DNA of 64,000 nucleotides from Xiphias gladius (GCF_016859285.1 NC_053419.1:12614501-12678500); one strand, 5' to 3'; positions 51,201 through 63,585 are shown, counted from the stretch's first letter. The notes: generated from the letters alone by a model not told the origin. Numbers and translations: made by a program.

Positions 51201-51944
51201 TGTTCCGGTGCTTTCACTAGGTGTCAGTATTGACCTGTTTCGAAATCAGCCATTAATCGATGAAGTAAAACTGTGTTTCGAGACACTGTAATTGACTCAA
51301 GAGCACACTGTAGCTAGACAGTGTGCCCTGAAATGTAACTTGTATTCCTTTCTCCTCTTTATTATAGGAAAACAAGCCCCCCCACTGTTCATTCTGTGTG
51401 CTCGTACTTACAGAAAACTGGAAGAGTTTGGCACTACAGTGATGTTTTTCATACGTTGAGGACTCTGTTGCCACCTTCTACATGGCTAATTGCTCAGTAT
51501 TCATGTGCCCTTCCTGCTCTCTGTGGGTTTCTGTGCCTCAGCCTCCTTTCAACACGCCACCTGTCAGGAAGATGTCATGTAAAGAGCTCATCTGTGTGCT
51601 TCCAATTGTTCCAATAGACCCTATTCTTTTTATTTTTTCCTAAAAATGTACACTGGTAACTCAAAGTTCTACGACCTCATACATTTATTTTAAAGTTGTA
51701 CTTCATAACATTTCTTTATGAACTCCTTTATGATTTGTTATGATTCAGCCTGTGGCAGCATAGTGAAACGACCGTCACATCTGCCTGAAAGCTGCCAGAA
51801 AATGTCTTACTGTAAACGAGAGTCTGAGGAATGAAGAATCCTTTTGAAACGCAACAATCAGTACACATTTTGACTTCTCACTGAAGTACAAGACATATTG
51901 TGTCCAGCAGTTAAACTTTTGAAATTGAAAAATATTTGTGTATA

Positions 51945-52290
51945 CATTGGGGCCCCAAAGTCTGAGACCACTTTCCCACAGTTAAATGTAGTTAGATGTA
52001 ATTTGAAGAATTTTTAGCAAGATAATTGAACTTTTTGCAGGGAAAAAACATATCAAGTTATTATTCAAAACAGAGTATTTATATGTCCGAAACATGTTGG
52101 GATTGGATCTTTAAGGAATTAAGGTTACAATTTTCATTTGGTCCATACTGAGTCATTTGCACCACCATCCTCAGAGCAAACACATCAACGTGATACATAC
52201 ATGATTAAATGAACTGACTTGCAACAAAGCATGCAGGGGTTGGACAATATAAAAGCACCACTTTACAATATAAAGCAATTCAGAAAGAGA
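51945..52290. mobile_element. Possible remnants of other Tc1-type elements
   Basis: The motif aaagtctgagaccactttcc (about 51957) and the motif caggggttggacaatataaa (about 52234) resemble terminal repeats of two different teleost Tc1-like families. They do not pair with each other, and no transposase is present. The call rests on remembered terminal motifs only. Confidence 0.3.
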
Positions 52291-52396
52291 ATAAAGTTAA
52301 TTCACCTCACATGCAGATTTTATAAAGACTCTTTAATAACTTAATACCAAAATACTCAAAATTCCAGTCCTGATTTTAACAGTTTCTCAGTTTGTT

Positions 52397-52508
<112 letters not shown>

Positions 52509-52773
52509 ATCTGTTTGTGGCAGCTGATTGTGTTTGCATGTGTTGTTACTGATTGTTGTTACAGAGTCCTTCAATAAATGGCTGCAATAACAGGAAAGTT
52601 GGTACTGGACATGTTTGGCAACTTTAAATTATTTCCGCAAACTAATATGTTGCAAGATACAATTTGGACCTTATCATCTGCACCCCAGTTACTAACCAAA
52701 TCAGTGAAAACTGTACCACACAGCACCTCTTACGTACAGTAATTTTTTTGCCTGTTTGTGTAGCTATCTCTAC

Positions 52774-53466
52774 CTGTGATGCCTAAATCAGTGCAGCTGA
52801 GCCTCTGAACTGGCTTGGTCCTGCCACAGATGACAGGGCATCCATTTAGGTCTGAGGGAGGGAAGGATGCACAATAGAGAGGATAGAGGAGGGAATGAAG
52901 GGACACTTTGTGCGCTGTGAAGAAGACGATCAACTCTGAGTCTCACACAAACCAAGATCCGGAGTCACCAAAAGCTTGGGCACTTCCGCTGTTTTTTGCT
53001 GTCGGAAACGACGTGTCTCCACTAACGATAGCCATCTTCTGTGTACGCCTTTGAAATGTCTGCCATCTCAGGGGCAACAGAGAAAGAGTGAGAATACAGG
53101 GTGAGGGAGAGGGTTAGAGATATCTGATTTGTCACGGCAGGTGTTTGAGTCACACGTCTGCCACTAAATGTACATATTGACCTCTTTTGTGTTATTTAAA
53201 GAAGCTTTTTTTACACACTCTCAGAGAAGATAACTTTTCACATAACTTCGGCTGTTTCCTCACATACACACGTGTCTGAAGCAAGCCCCATTGTCCTCTA
53301 AGACCTCAGGTGGAGCATGCATCTCTTGCAGAGGGCCCTAAAAGCAGAGAGATACTTCTGTAAGACAGGATATCCCTGATCAGGAACCTCAACCTTGCCC
53401 AACCTCCCTTCGCCTTTCCTGCCTGGCCTGCTGACTCCTATCCTGTCCGTAAGGTCTTCCATCCTC
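52774..53466 (-). other. Unassigned exon-like segments, possible unrecognised gene
   Basis: On the minus strand, 53059-52947 and 52851-52774 are separated by a 95 bp stretch with a GTGAGA donor and a pyrimidine-rich ccttccctccctcag acceptor. Joined, they stay open in one frame, giving pieces such as RRWLSLVETRRFRQQ, VPKLLVTPDLGLYLNG and RTKPVQRLSCTDLGIT, then a GTAGAG donor. The first segment is preceded by a branch-like ctaac and a long pyrimidine tract. Further upstream, 53337-53264 (GPLQEMHAPPEVLEDNGACF) and about 53466-53395 (EDGRPYGQDRSQQARQERRR) also follow acceptor-like sites. Frame choice is ambiguous, because a second frame is open and ends in a stop within 52851-52774. I recognise no family, and chance is possible. 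Confidence 0.22.
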
Positions 53467-53999
53467 CTGGGACGGTGCAGGGAGGAGCATTTGGGGACCA
53501 GGCAGCAGGAAACTAAGGGCCCTCCAAGACGCTCTCGGGGTCAGCATCTCATCCTACCCCACTACAGTCAGAGTAAGCTCAAGGTCCGGTCTGCTGGCTG
53601 TGCTGGTCAGCCTCCATTGTTAGGACAAAGGAGAAATGTGTGCACACTTCCTCTGTCTATTTTCTGCTTGACCTGGTTTATTAGGTTCTGATTTATGAGA
53701 GCTGGACTTGTGCTTCTAACAGCAGGCCTGGCTGCAAGCCCGAATTAAAATAACACAAAGGCATGGGCTATTTGTCATCCATTGATATGACAATGAATGT
53801 GTTAATGTGGGCACCCCTATAGAAACTCTGCTTTCTTGCCTTCGCCTTTAGTTTCTATTGATTTATATTACATGTTAAACAAACATTTTCCAGTCTAGAG
53901 AAGAGTTAGGGTTTGACCTTTTCACAGTTGGTATTGTTAAACTCCAAATCCAGAGAGGTTTTTAGGTTTTTCAAAATTTAGGGTCAGTTCAGGAAAATA

Positions 54000-54022
54000 A
54001 AAATAAATAAATAAATAAATAA
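54000..54022. repeat. (AAAT)n microsatellite
   Basis: About five tetranucleotide units directly abut the left end of the Tc1-like element. Confidence 0.85.
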
Positions 54023-55108
54023 AACAAAGACAAAAAGTTTGGGAAGCCCTGGGCAAATTCCATATTTTATTGAAATAAGGAAGTAAATACAACTCCTGCA
54101 GCAAACAGACATTAAAATATGCCTTTCTTCAAATGTTAATGCACTGTAAGTTTTCATTTCATGAACTTATAGAAAAAACAGCATGTTTAAGGTCTACCCA
54201 CAGATGTTATAATGATGTTTAGGTCAGGGGACTGTGAGGGCTGTTCCAAAGGCCTCAGCTTGTGTTTCTTGAAGTAGTTCATGGTGGATTTGGAGGTCTG
54301 CTTTGGATCATTGTCCTGTTGTCCCACTTTCCTGACTGACTACATGACTTTTGTATCCTGAATTTGATGATACGTAGTGGAATCCATTCTTCCTTCTATC
54401 CATTCAGTGTTTTCTTGGCCAATAGCTGCCACACAAGCGCAAAGCAGAATATTTCCACATTCACGCTTGACAGTTACAAATGTGTTCTTTTCATCAAATG
54501 TTGCTCCTTTCTTCTCAAAACACACCTCCGGTGATTGTGCCTAAAGAGCTCAATTTGAACTTAATCTGTCCACAGCATTGGTTTCCAAAACAACCCTAGC
54601 TTTTCCAGATGTTGCTTTGCAGGCTTCAGATGCTGACTTTTGTAAGGAAGTTTCAGGTCCGTGTAGACCCTGTTTAAACATCAATGCTACACAGTGGAAC
54701 AATGCACCACCACTACTGTGTGAGATAAACCTTCCCGCAGGTCCTTTGCAAGCATATGGATGTTCTGCCTCGCCTTTCTGCCCAACAGACACAGATTTTT
54801 TTCTTTTTCTGAGAGTTTTCTCTGTGTTCCACATCTTGTCTTGACTTTCACAGCTCCCCTTAACTTCAATTTCTTAATCACATTTTGGACAGTAGAAAAT
54901 GTCTAGCTGGGAGGGCTCTGATATCTTTTTATAGCCTCCCCTGCTTTGTAGACATCAGTTAGCTTTTTTATGATCCTCAGTCAGCTGCTTAGAGGAACTT
55001 CTGTTTGCTGAGTGTTTCCACAAGGTTTGAAGAGTCAGAGAATAAAAAAATAAAAATCAACAAAATATGGAATTTGCCCTAGGGTGCCCATACTTTTGCA
55101 CACAACTG
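54023..55108 (-). mobile_element. Degenerate Tc1/mariner-type DNA transposon
   Basis: The element is about 1.1 kb. The outer segments are inverted repeats (gggcaaattccatattttat at 54051-54070; the reverse complement of 55050-55078 reads gggcaaattccatattttgt). Minus-strand pieces match Tc1 transposase: TVKRECGNILLCACVAAIGQ with FIEGRM-like WIEGRMDST at 54360-54480, and QQDNDPKQTSKSTMNYFKKH followed by LRPLEQPSQSPDLN at about 54215-54330, which includes the second catalytic Asp. The frame is broken by stops and shifts, and no start-to-stop transposase survives. The residue after PDLN that should lead to the third catalytic acid is altered. The left end merges into an (AAAT)n tract. Confidence 0.85.
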
Positions 55109-55179
55109 CTTTATATTATTGAATCATCACTAATGATGCATTGATGTGTAAGCTTCTTTTTAACGTTGTAGATTGATGA

Positions 55180-55445
55180 TGTGGAGTAAATTTTATTTTG
55201 TAAATTGACCGTATGTTTTCGTATTGTTTGTGTAATCTGACTGTAATCTGCAAAGTCGCTACGACAGGAACCAAATAAATGTAGTGTAGTGGAATGAAAA
55301 ATGCAGTATTTAGCTCTGTAATAGAGTAGAGCTATGAATTAGCATAAAATGGAAGTACTCAAGCAAAGTACAAGAACCTTAAAATTGTATACTTGAGTAG
55401 ATGTACTTAGTTACTTTAAGTTAACTGGTAATTCCAACATACTAC
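55180..55445 (-). repeat. Stereotyped teleost interspersed repeat, minus copy
   Basis: On the plus strand it reads aaataaatgtagtgtagtgg, ataaaatggaagtactcaag, aaagtacaagaacc and gagtagatgtacttagttac. Reverse-complemented, these match the block order of the copy at 34190-34375. Confidence 0.7.
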
Positions 55446-57392
55446 TATGGATATAATTAGTGATCTGAGTTTGTTATCTGTTATTTTATGGAGCTTTCAT
55501 TTTTTTCCTCAGGTATGTTTTTAGACAACACTGTTGTTCAACTTTGCACAGAGATCAACTTTTGCCCCCTTGCAGAAGTCCCCAACACAATAATTTTCAC
55601 TCACATTATCAGTACAGAGAATAATGTTATTTATTTAGTAATGGTTGAAGAAAGGGTTAAATGATTATTTATGCTTGTGATTTTTTTTCTGGAGCTGTTC
55701 TAGTTGTTTATCATTTCTTGGAAGTGGAGAAGGAAGACTGGTTATACCCTTGGGAAATCCCTGTGGCAAGCCTGCTCCCTGTGTAGATGCAATTAATTTT
55801 AACACTCTGTTATTACAGAGGAATGAAAACATTTGTGTAATCATTTCTGAACAGTCCTCTCAGACAAACAGCCACCCCATAGAGTCTCTTTTGTCTCGTA
55901 GCAAGTTTGTTTCTAGTCTTGGCAAAGTTCATGCCATGAAATCTTCGTAACATGATCACATCCGCTTCATAAAACTTGAAAACCCATGAAAATAATCTAT
56001 CCAGATTATTTTTCACAGCGGGCTTTCACTTTGATATTGACAGGTGGAGGATAATGTGACAAGTTATCTTGTAAAAAATAATTGCTGCATGTAATGTACT
56101 GTATGCTGTTTCAGCAATAAAACATGTTGTGCAGACTCTTGAGTGCATGGATTCTTGGGCCTCTCTCCCTATTTTAAATGCTTTATTTTACGGTGTTAGA
56201 GAATGCAACTCAGTCTTTCTTGTACACACATTTCTAGACTTGATTCAGAGATCTATTTAACAAAGATTTTGTTTGCATGTCTGTGTTTGTGTCCTGGCTC
56301 AGATGAGATTAAGGAGAGCTGAGACGGTGACGAAAGAGGCAGAGTGAATGTCACTGCAGCTGTCGTATGTCTTTCTCTGAACGTGCGGAGCAAGTTTTCA
56401 GATTTCACCTGTCCGAGATTAAAGACACAGGTGAAGTTTTCCTTCTATGAGGACTTCAGCTTTGGTCCCATGTACACAAAATGGCCCTCTGAAGTGTTCT
56501 GTAATTGTAACTGATTTAGACTAAGCCACTCTCCATCACAGGTTTTACACAGGCACAGATAGTTGACTCCCACTACAAATCAGTAACCAAGGATTAGTCC
56601 AATCCTTCTGTCTCCCTGCTGTTGCTGATTATATCTTGTAAAAATCTCATTACAGTTAGAATTGGTTAATCACAGAATTCTAATTTAAAGCCCAACAACC
56701 TGTTGTAGTGTTTGTTTGCAAAAAACAATCCATTTAACTATAACACAGTTGCGCATGATTTACTAATTGGTTATAATATGAGGACTGAAAGACTCTTTTG
56801 GCTACATTTGGGATATATTGGTACAGAAAAAGAATTCTGAGGTCGTAGTAATTAACACTTGGAAGACTTTAACATCTCTGGGACAAAGACAAATGTCCTG
56901 TGCTTGATCCAATTTAGAAACTTTTGTACTTGCTGATTGTTTGTGCGAGCGGTTTGTAAGAGGAGAAGAAACAAACATGCTGGGAGAAGAAAATAGAAGT
57001 CGAACATGCATTTCCTGCAAGACACATGCTTTGATTTCAGCCTTGTGAAACACAATGGGAGGGAGACTGACTCCCTGCAGCCATGCACCGACAGGAAGAC
57101 GCACATTCACTGGATTGGAGAAAATACATTCCAACAAGACTTACCAAGCTATCACAAGTAACAGAGTGACACCAAAGAGAAAATATCTGTCTTTTCACAG
57201 TTCCTTTTTTTCTTTTTTTATTACAAATCATAGACATGAGTTCAGAATAATGCATATTCACAAAATGTTTTCATGTATTTGTGATGAACAAATTCAATGT
57301 CATTCTGACACTCAGCAAAGACACACAAACTCATTCTTTCATGCATAGACACACTCACACACACAGACACACAGACACACAGACACACACAG

Positions 57393-57393
<1 letters not shown>

Positions 57394-57471
<78 letters not shown>

Positions 57472-57472
57472 A
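57394..57472. repeat. (CA)n microsatellite
   Basis: About 39 CA units are preceded by an older acacag variant stretch from about 57355. Confidence 0.95.
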
Positions 57473-57540
57473 GCAGACTGTCAAAGCAGTCACCTTTTAA
57501 TTGGGCCCTCCACCAGCCTGAAACCTTTTGTCAGCTGCCA

Positions 57541-57563
57541 TCTGTCTGTCTGTCTGTCTGTCT
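57541..57563. repeat. (TCTG)n microsatellite
   Basis: About six tetranucleotide units lie between the two (CA)n tracts. Confidence 0.85.
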
Positions 57564-57680
57564 GGGACCCCCACCCCCCGCCCCCCTCCCTCACACTATC
57601 CCAGTCTGTCCTTACAACACTCTTATCAGACTCCAACACCTCTCTCCGACTGGCACTCCCTTCCTACACACATACATGCA

Positions 57681-57681
<1 letters not shown>

Positions 57682-57750
<69 letters not shown>
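57682..57750. repeat. (CA)n microsatellite
   Basis: About 34 uninterrupted CA units. With the tract at 57394-57472 it makes the DNA downstream of the apelin receptor gene unusually rich in simple repeats. Confidence 0.95.
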
Positions 57751-57752
<2 letters not shown>

Positions 57753-58295
57753 CTTTTACACTGCTGGCTGTGGAGCAGATACTACAGATTGAGGTGGAGA
57801 GCAGGGCAGACATCACACCTCAAGTGCTTACAAATGATAACAAGAACAGCAGGGGCAAATGTATGAGTAATACAATTCATCAGGACTTGAAGACAGGGTT
57901 TCAGAGTTCAAAGCTCAGTACTTTGCATAAAGTCCACAGGAGAACCAAGAGAACCACATGACTGTGTTGTCCTTTTAAAATACATTCCACTTTTTCCAAA
58001 AAAAGTCCGGTTTATGTTTGGTCCCTTATATTAAGTAGTTCAGTTTTGCTTCCCTGCTACTGAAAGTGAGGCTGGAGTTGGAGTGGGGTCAGACCCAAAA
58101 TCCAAAAGCATGACCGTCATCTTCAGAAAAAAGCCTACAGTAGTCCACAAAGTCAGGGGGGAGCAAAAGTGACACCCTGAAACTGACTGCAGACGATCTG
58201 TGAGGAAGTACCCAGTGCTGTAAAGTTCTGATTTACCTGCATTGTTCTGCAGTGTTAACCTCTTCCCCAGCATGCCTCTGGGCCCTCAGCTGTCG

Positions 58296-59375
58296 TCACA
58301 CCTTTGTGGCAAGAGACTGAGCCTCTGTCTTCTGAGAGGAAAGGGAGCTGGGAGGGCTTGCATGCAAGGACTTCTTCAGGTTTAGTAGGCACAGACACTG
58401 GGATCTGAAGCGCAGGTCAAAGAAAGCGTAAAGAAAGGGGTTGAGGCAGCTGTTGATGTAGGCCAGGCAGGTGGCGTACGGGTGAGCCAGCAGCAGGAAG
58501 CGCAGGAAGGCACAGGTGGCAGGAAATAGCTCTAGGTAGGAGAGGGCATCAGCACTCTTCACGACGTGGAAGGGCATCCAGCAGGCGGCGAACACCACTA
58601 CCAGCGTGGTGATGATCTTCAGCAGCCTCCTCTTACGCTTGTCCTCTTTGCGAAGAGTGTTGAAGTGGCGGGTGACGGTGCAGCCGATGAAGCAGTAGCA
58701 CACCATCATTGCCAGGAAAGGCAGAAGAAAGCCCAGAGCTGAAGAGGAGATGCTGAGACCGGCGATCCACAGGCTCTCCTGCTTTTTGCTTGTCACCAGG
58801 CTGAAGTCCATGGCGCAGGATGTGCGGTTGCTGGATAGATCATATTTGGTGGTGCGGAAGATCAGAGTCGGGGCAGCCAGGAGACCAGACAGCAGCCAGA
58901 TGGCTGTCAGGGAGCCTTGAATGTGGCCACGGGTGCGCAGCTGGGTGCTGGACAACGAGTGGACGATGGCCAGGTAGCGATCAAAGCTCATGCAGGTGAG
59001 GCAGAAGACGCTGGCATACATGTTGAGCAGGACCACGTAGCTGCTGATCTTACACAGAGCCACTCCAAAGGGCCAGTGGTAGCCCATGGCTGTGTAAACG
59101 GCCCACAGAGGCAGAGTGACCACAAAGGTGAGGTCAGCCAGGGCAAGGTTGCCAATGTAGACGTCAGCAGCTCGCCGCTTACCTTGGGCTCTCCACACGG
59201 TGAAGATGACCACCCCATTTCCTGAGAGACCGAGGATGAAAATGAGCATGTAGAGCACAGGGATGACAGAGTATGACGGCGTCCACTCAGAGTAGTCACA
59301 CATGGTGGAGTTTTCCGTCTCGTCGTAGTCGTAGTACTCATAAGGAGCTTCAGTTGTCTCCAGCTCCATCTCCAT
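58296..59375 (-). CDS. aplnr: Apelin receptor (class A GPCR), intronless coding region
   Basis: 359 aa, single coding exon. This G-protein-coupled receptor for apelin and Elabela/Toddler acts at the plasma membrane in cardiovascular development and physiology. Seven membrane helices run from residue 36 to about 318. Visible landmarks are N53 in SGNGVV, D81 in LALADLTF, C108 and C187 for the helix 3-loop 2 disulfide, DRYLAIV at 132-138 with W160 in helix 4, CWMP at 265-268, and NPFLY at 312-316. C26 and C288 fit the second extracellular disulfide of this receptor. Sequons are N22 (NST) and N183 (NRT). The N-terminus is acidic and tyrosine-rich (EYYDYDETE), as expected for peptide binding. The tail ends SLSSQKTEAQSLATKV, matching teleost apelin receptors. 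The sequence reads closer to the form called B in zebrafish, but I cannot settle a against b. Confidence 0.95.
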   Translation of the reverse strand: MEMELETTEAPYEYYDYDETENSTMCDYSEWTPSYSVIPVLYMLIFILGLSGNGVVIFTVWRAQGKRRAADVYIGNLALADLTFVVTLPLWAVYTAMGYHWPFGVALCKISSYVVLLNMYASVFCLTCMSFDRYLAIVHSLSSTQLRTRGHIQGSLTAIWLLSGLLAAPTLIFRTTKYDLSSNRTSCAMDFSLVTSKKQESLWIAGLSISSSALGFLLPFLAMMVCYCFIGCTVTRHFNTLRKEDKRKRRLLKIITTLVVVFAACWMPFHVVKSADALSYLELFPATCAFLRFLLLAHPYATCLAYINSCLNPFLYAFFDLRFRSQCLCLLNLKKSLHASPPSSLSSQKTEAQSLATKV

Positions 59376-59494
59376 TCTCTCTCTTCTCTTCCTATCCTTT
59401 TGTATAGGGAAGAAAAACGTCTGTTTGTTGCAGATAGATCCACAGTGGTTGACAGCACTCTGAGGTCTGTTGATGCATGTGAAATCTGCCTACC

Positions 59495-59502
59495 CTTATA
59501 TA
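59495..59502 (-). promoter_or_regulatory. TATA box upstream of the apelin receptor gene
   Basis: The minus strand reads gggggtatataagggtagg, a strong TATA box 120 bp upstream of ATG 59375. This predicts transcription start near 59465-59470 and a 5' UTR of about 90 nt without an intron. The surrounding sequence is not CpG-rich, unlike the promoters of the other genes here. Confidence 0.55.
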
Positions 59503-60714
59503 CCCCCGTACACTTGTGCCGTCCCAGGATAACCCCTCCTCCCCTCCCACTGCCCTCCTCCTCTCTGGCTCTGAAGGACATGCTCCTTCACTGCCTACAT
59601 GCCCACCCTTCTCTCTTCTTCATCCATATTATCTGTACCTCAATATCTACTGCAAAGTGGAGACACTTTAATACATGTAATATGGGTTGAAATGCCACTT
59701 CGTTATCTTTCAGCATAATCCTTTTTTTCCCTTAGTTCTAATGCATTAAAAATCTGGGCTAGAAGAACTGATCTTTAAGGATCTTTTTTTCTAACTTACC
59801 ACAAATATAATTGCAATACATTTTTTACCTAAAAGAATGAAAGTTCATTAGACATGTTTGGACAGTAGCCCATGAGTCAAGCCTGGGCATGACAAGTTTC
59901 ATGAAGTAGTCCATTTTAATGTCCATTGAGAGTCGTTTCGGCACCAGAGCACTTTGCTGAAATCGAATATGCAACACTATTTACATTTCTATGTGTGTTG
60001 TTTTCATGTCTGTACATGCTCAAACAAGGAAAACCACAAGATAAGGATAACAATTTGTGTTTAGCTTTAAGGAACTGGAGGTTAAAAAACAAAAAAAACT
60101 TTAATCTCAGACCTTCAAATGAAAATGTTCAACAATACCAAGAATTAACATGAAGAAAAAAGTGCTTAGGAATATGTCTTATAGCATGAGTTGAAGTACA
60201 AAATTGTATTTCTGTTGTTATTCAACTTTTTAGGACAAAGTGGCAAGATTCAATATTAATGTTAATATGTTCTTAATAATGTGTAGATAATCATCATATA
60301 ATCATAAACATAAATTCAGCTATCCCTTTTCAAAACAATGTTTAAACATGCCTAATAAAAATCAGTAAATTAGATACACAAAAATGACAATACTTAAGGG
60401 CATGGGTAACATATCATATAAACAAAGAAATACAACATTAAGTACTCAAAAATAAAAGATCTGACATGTATATATGTACTCGTCCTGGCTTTAGCTTTAT
60501 TATTAATACCTTAAAGTCAATTCTAAAACTCAAATGCATCAAGAAAACAAGTAATGTAAAACAGCTCGTCTTTCACATTTTTATCACTACTTGTGTTTGT
60601 GCATGTTTTGGAGTTTTGTCGATGTACAGAGGAAAAAAATATTGCAAACTGCTTTGCATGCGGTAAAAAAATAAAGCATTTACCTGTTGAACCTCGCTTA
60701 CTCACGGGTTGAAG

Positions 60715-61035
60715 AGTCAGTACAAACACATACTGTGCAGCCAATCATCGTTTTTATTCACAAAACTTTACTTCAATTCATAGTGGAAATGCCAAAGTTT
60801 CTAAATATACCAAATACATCAGGCTGGGGAAATGTGTAGAAACTGACGCATCTGTAAAATTTGTAAATGACTGAATGGTGGAACTATAAAAAAACATGGA
60901 GTCTTGGGATTGAATATTCAACTGTAAACATCCGATGCATAGCTTCAATAATGAGCTGTAACAAGCTGATACAGAATACATGATATTTTCAGACAGTGTG
61001 GCATAAGATGACTTATCCAACTTTAAAGCTACTTA
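60715..61035 (+). repeat. Unclassified interspersed repeat, copy B
   Basis: It matches 44215-44560 in block order: gtacaaacacatactgtgca, a region with ccaaatacatcaggctgg, aaaaacatggagtcttggg, gcatagcttcaataatgagctg and ttcagacagtg, ending ccaactttaaagctac against ccaaccataaagccac. Confidence 0.65.
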
Positions 61036-63419
61036 GGGGGAGACAAAAGGGGGAAACTGTGTTAAATGGTTGAATAAGTCACACTGTTCCTCTGTCTTTC
61101 TCTTCTTTCCTGTCTCTTGGGTGTGTTTGTTGGCCCAGGTGGGGTGGCTCACTCTCCAGCCTGCTCCGTCTCTCAGCGGAGTGGCAACAGTGGCGCCGGG
61201 GCACAAACCTTTAGACACAACTACTGTATCACTCAACAATCTTTTCCTCCTCCGATCCCTTCCTCCACCCCTCCATCTCTGCCTCCTCAATCCTCCCCCT
61301 CTCCCCTCCCCACTCATCTCCGTCTTCCTCTGATTATGATGACGAGGATTAATTCCTGTCTCCTCTGCTTTTACCAACGTCATTTACTTGCAGAGGACTG
61401 TTTGTTTTTGCCAGTTGTTGTGATGCAAGCTTGTGGTATTTGATAATCAAACTGATGTGATTGTGTTTGTGTGCTTCCACCCGAGCTCTGTCTTCCCTTG
61501 CTCCGCTTAATTGTCCATCCAGCTCTTTGTCCGTCCGGCTCTGTGGACGTTGGGCAGAACAGGAAAAAAGCATAGTGAACTGAATCAAAGCAAACTTCCT
61601 AACTGCACTCTGTTGGGACTGAAGTCTGTTTTTAGCTTTGTTCGTTGACAGCGATGTGAATATACGGCTAAAAAAAACACCAGGCCTTGATGAATACATC
61701 AGTCCACCCACCCACTTTTACCAAAATCCCCTCATCAAGAGAGCTGTGGCAAGAAACATGAAATTTCCTTTTAAATACAAGGAACCGTGAACAGAAAAAC
61801 AGATTTTTGTGAGTCTCATTTCTCAAGACTCTGCATCAAATGCTAGTGACTCCATTTTCTCACATTTCTTCCTATTTTAAGCCTCTTAGAGTGACAAGTT
61901 CCAAGTGGAACTTGTCACCCCCTGAGCCTCCTTCCAGAGCATCCATCTCTTCACCCAGCATACCAGAGACCCTGTTTCCACAACATTCAGCTCATGTTTG
62001 TCCTCGTCGTTGCCCACCTGTGTCTCAAATCGACTGCTTTTGTTGTCGTTGGTGCTGTCTTCTCATGTGTGGCCCTGTGCTGTAAACCACACACCGTGAA
62101 GACATCAAGATGTTCCTTGGGTTTTGTGCTCTTATTTAACCACACCAGGGCGTTTCATCCTTGCCCTTCACTTGACTGTCATCCATCAGCAACGAGTCAT
62201 TTATAAAGAGCATATCCGGGGGATGTAGAAAAAGGATGAGTACTTGCTTCTCAAAATATACACGAAAGCAGAAAGACACACAAACACACACACTAAAGTG
62301 ACAGTCTGTCTGCAGGGCTGCAGAGCGTCCCCTTTGATCTTTTATCGTGACCTTGTGTGTTTGCGTGTTTATGAGCCTGTTTTGGGTGATACTCGTGGTG
62401 CCAAAAGAGCGTGAGGTGTGTGTTCTTGCTATTTAGGTGTGTGTGTGTGTATGTGTGTGTGTGGGGGGGTGTCTATGAGTTGTTTGAAGTGTGTGTTAAG
62501 CTGTCGCAGACCACATGCACAGGCCCCTCCGTGCGGAGACAGCTGGTTCCTTGAGGCTCTTTTTGCAATCTGACCAACTCTGAGTCAGGCTCGGGTTCTT
62601 CTGACAATTCATGATATCACACGCCTAAATCAAACACCCGATATTAGCTTAACAGCCATGATGATGAACAGGCCCTCAGGCAAATACTGAGCCATCAGCA
62701 CCACTTACATTACCAGTTGCATCAACAGTCTGATCTGAATTTTTAATTATCTGAACGCTGTCAAAACTAACACTCTGAGCACAGCTGGAAAGCTTGAGCA
62801 TTTGGTTGTTGTTGTCGCCTGCTCCACTCCATTATCCTCCCTTTACTCTTTTCAGCAGGGACGACGAGGTGATTGACACCAGCTTGCTAGACACAAAGGC
62901 CACTGGGACGGGAGAGGTTCATGCTTTTTCTCACAGTTTCAGTAAAGATTAACGTGTAAACTAAAGTTTTACAGCCATTTTTCATGGTTGAAAACAGGGC
63001 TGAACTCGTGTTTTTTAGTGTACCATGGGTAGAATTGTGATTGTTGTGTCAGACTGTTAGAAACATGTTTCTCCTGAAGCTGGGATGGGAGAATAGCATG
63101 GAATAGGATGGGAAATTATTGGAGAGGACATGACAGGGCACTAGGAGACAGGAAAGGGACAGGATAGTATAGGATACAACGCAATGTGATTTATTGTGTC
63201 TGTAGAAAAACCTGTGTTGCATTCAGTTGCTGGGATCATCAGCAGTATAAATCTTGTATGCTGGGCTGATGAAATCATACCAGATTTGTGACAGAACTGG
63301 CACTACTGCATTCATCTAAATCTGAGTGATAAAACTGGACAGACAGGACTGATTCACGGTCCACAGCCCAGAAACCATTTTTGATCGATTGTTTGATGGA
63401 TTTTTACGAGATAAAATCT

Positions 63420-63585
63420 GAGCTCCCTGGCACAAGAGAACAAGCTATATCTGCTTCTTGTATTCCTTTAGCTTTGGTTACACAGACAACGCTTGTGGGG
63501 GATCAGTTCATTTTTGGTTTTGGTCTCTTCATTGGATTTGCTGACAAAAAGAAAAATATATTACACCACCAGATGTATCCTTAAA
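63420..63585 (+). repeat. Partial relative of the MITE at 39079-39677
   Basis: The 3' part reads ggttttggtctcttcattgg, atttgctgacaaaaagaaaa and caccaccagatgtatcctta, paralleling ggttttggtcttttcatgtg, atttgttgacaatatgaaga and catcaccagacttatccttt of the longer element. Only the right-hand end is recognisable. Confidence 0.55.

Noticed and set aside
53395-53691. A 98-residue plus-strand open frame
   Set aside because: Pro/Leu/Arg-rich with no domain and no supporting context. The opposite strand holds the more exon-like segments.
57281-57961. A 226-residue open frame on the plus strand rich in His-Thr
   Set aside because: It is a translation of two (CA)n tracts and the DNA between them. There is no protein-like composition outside the repeats.
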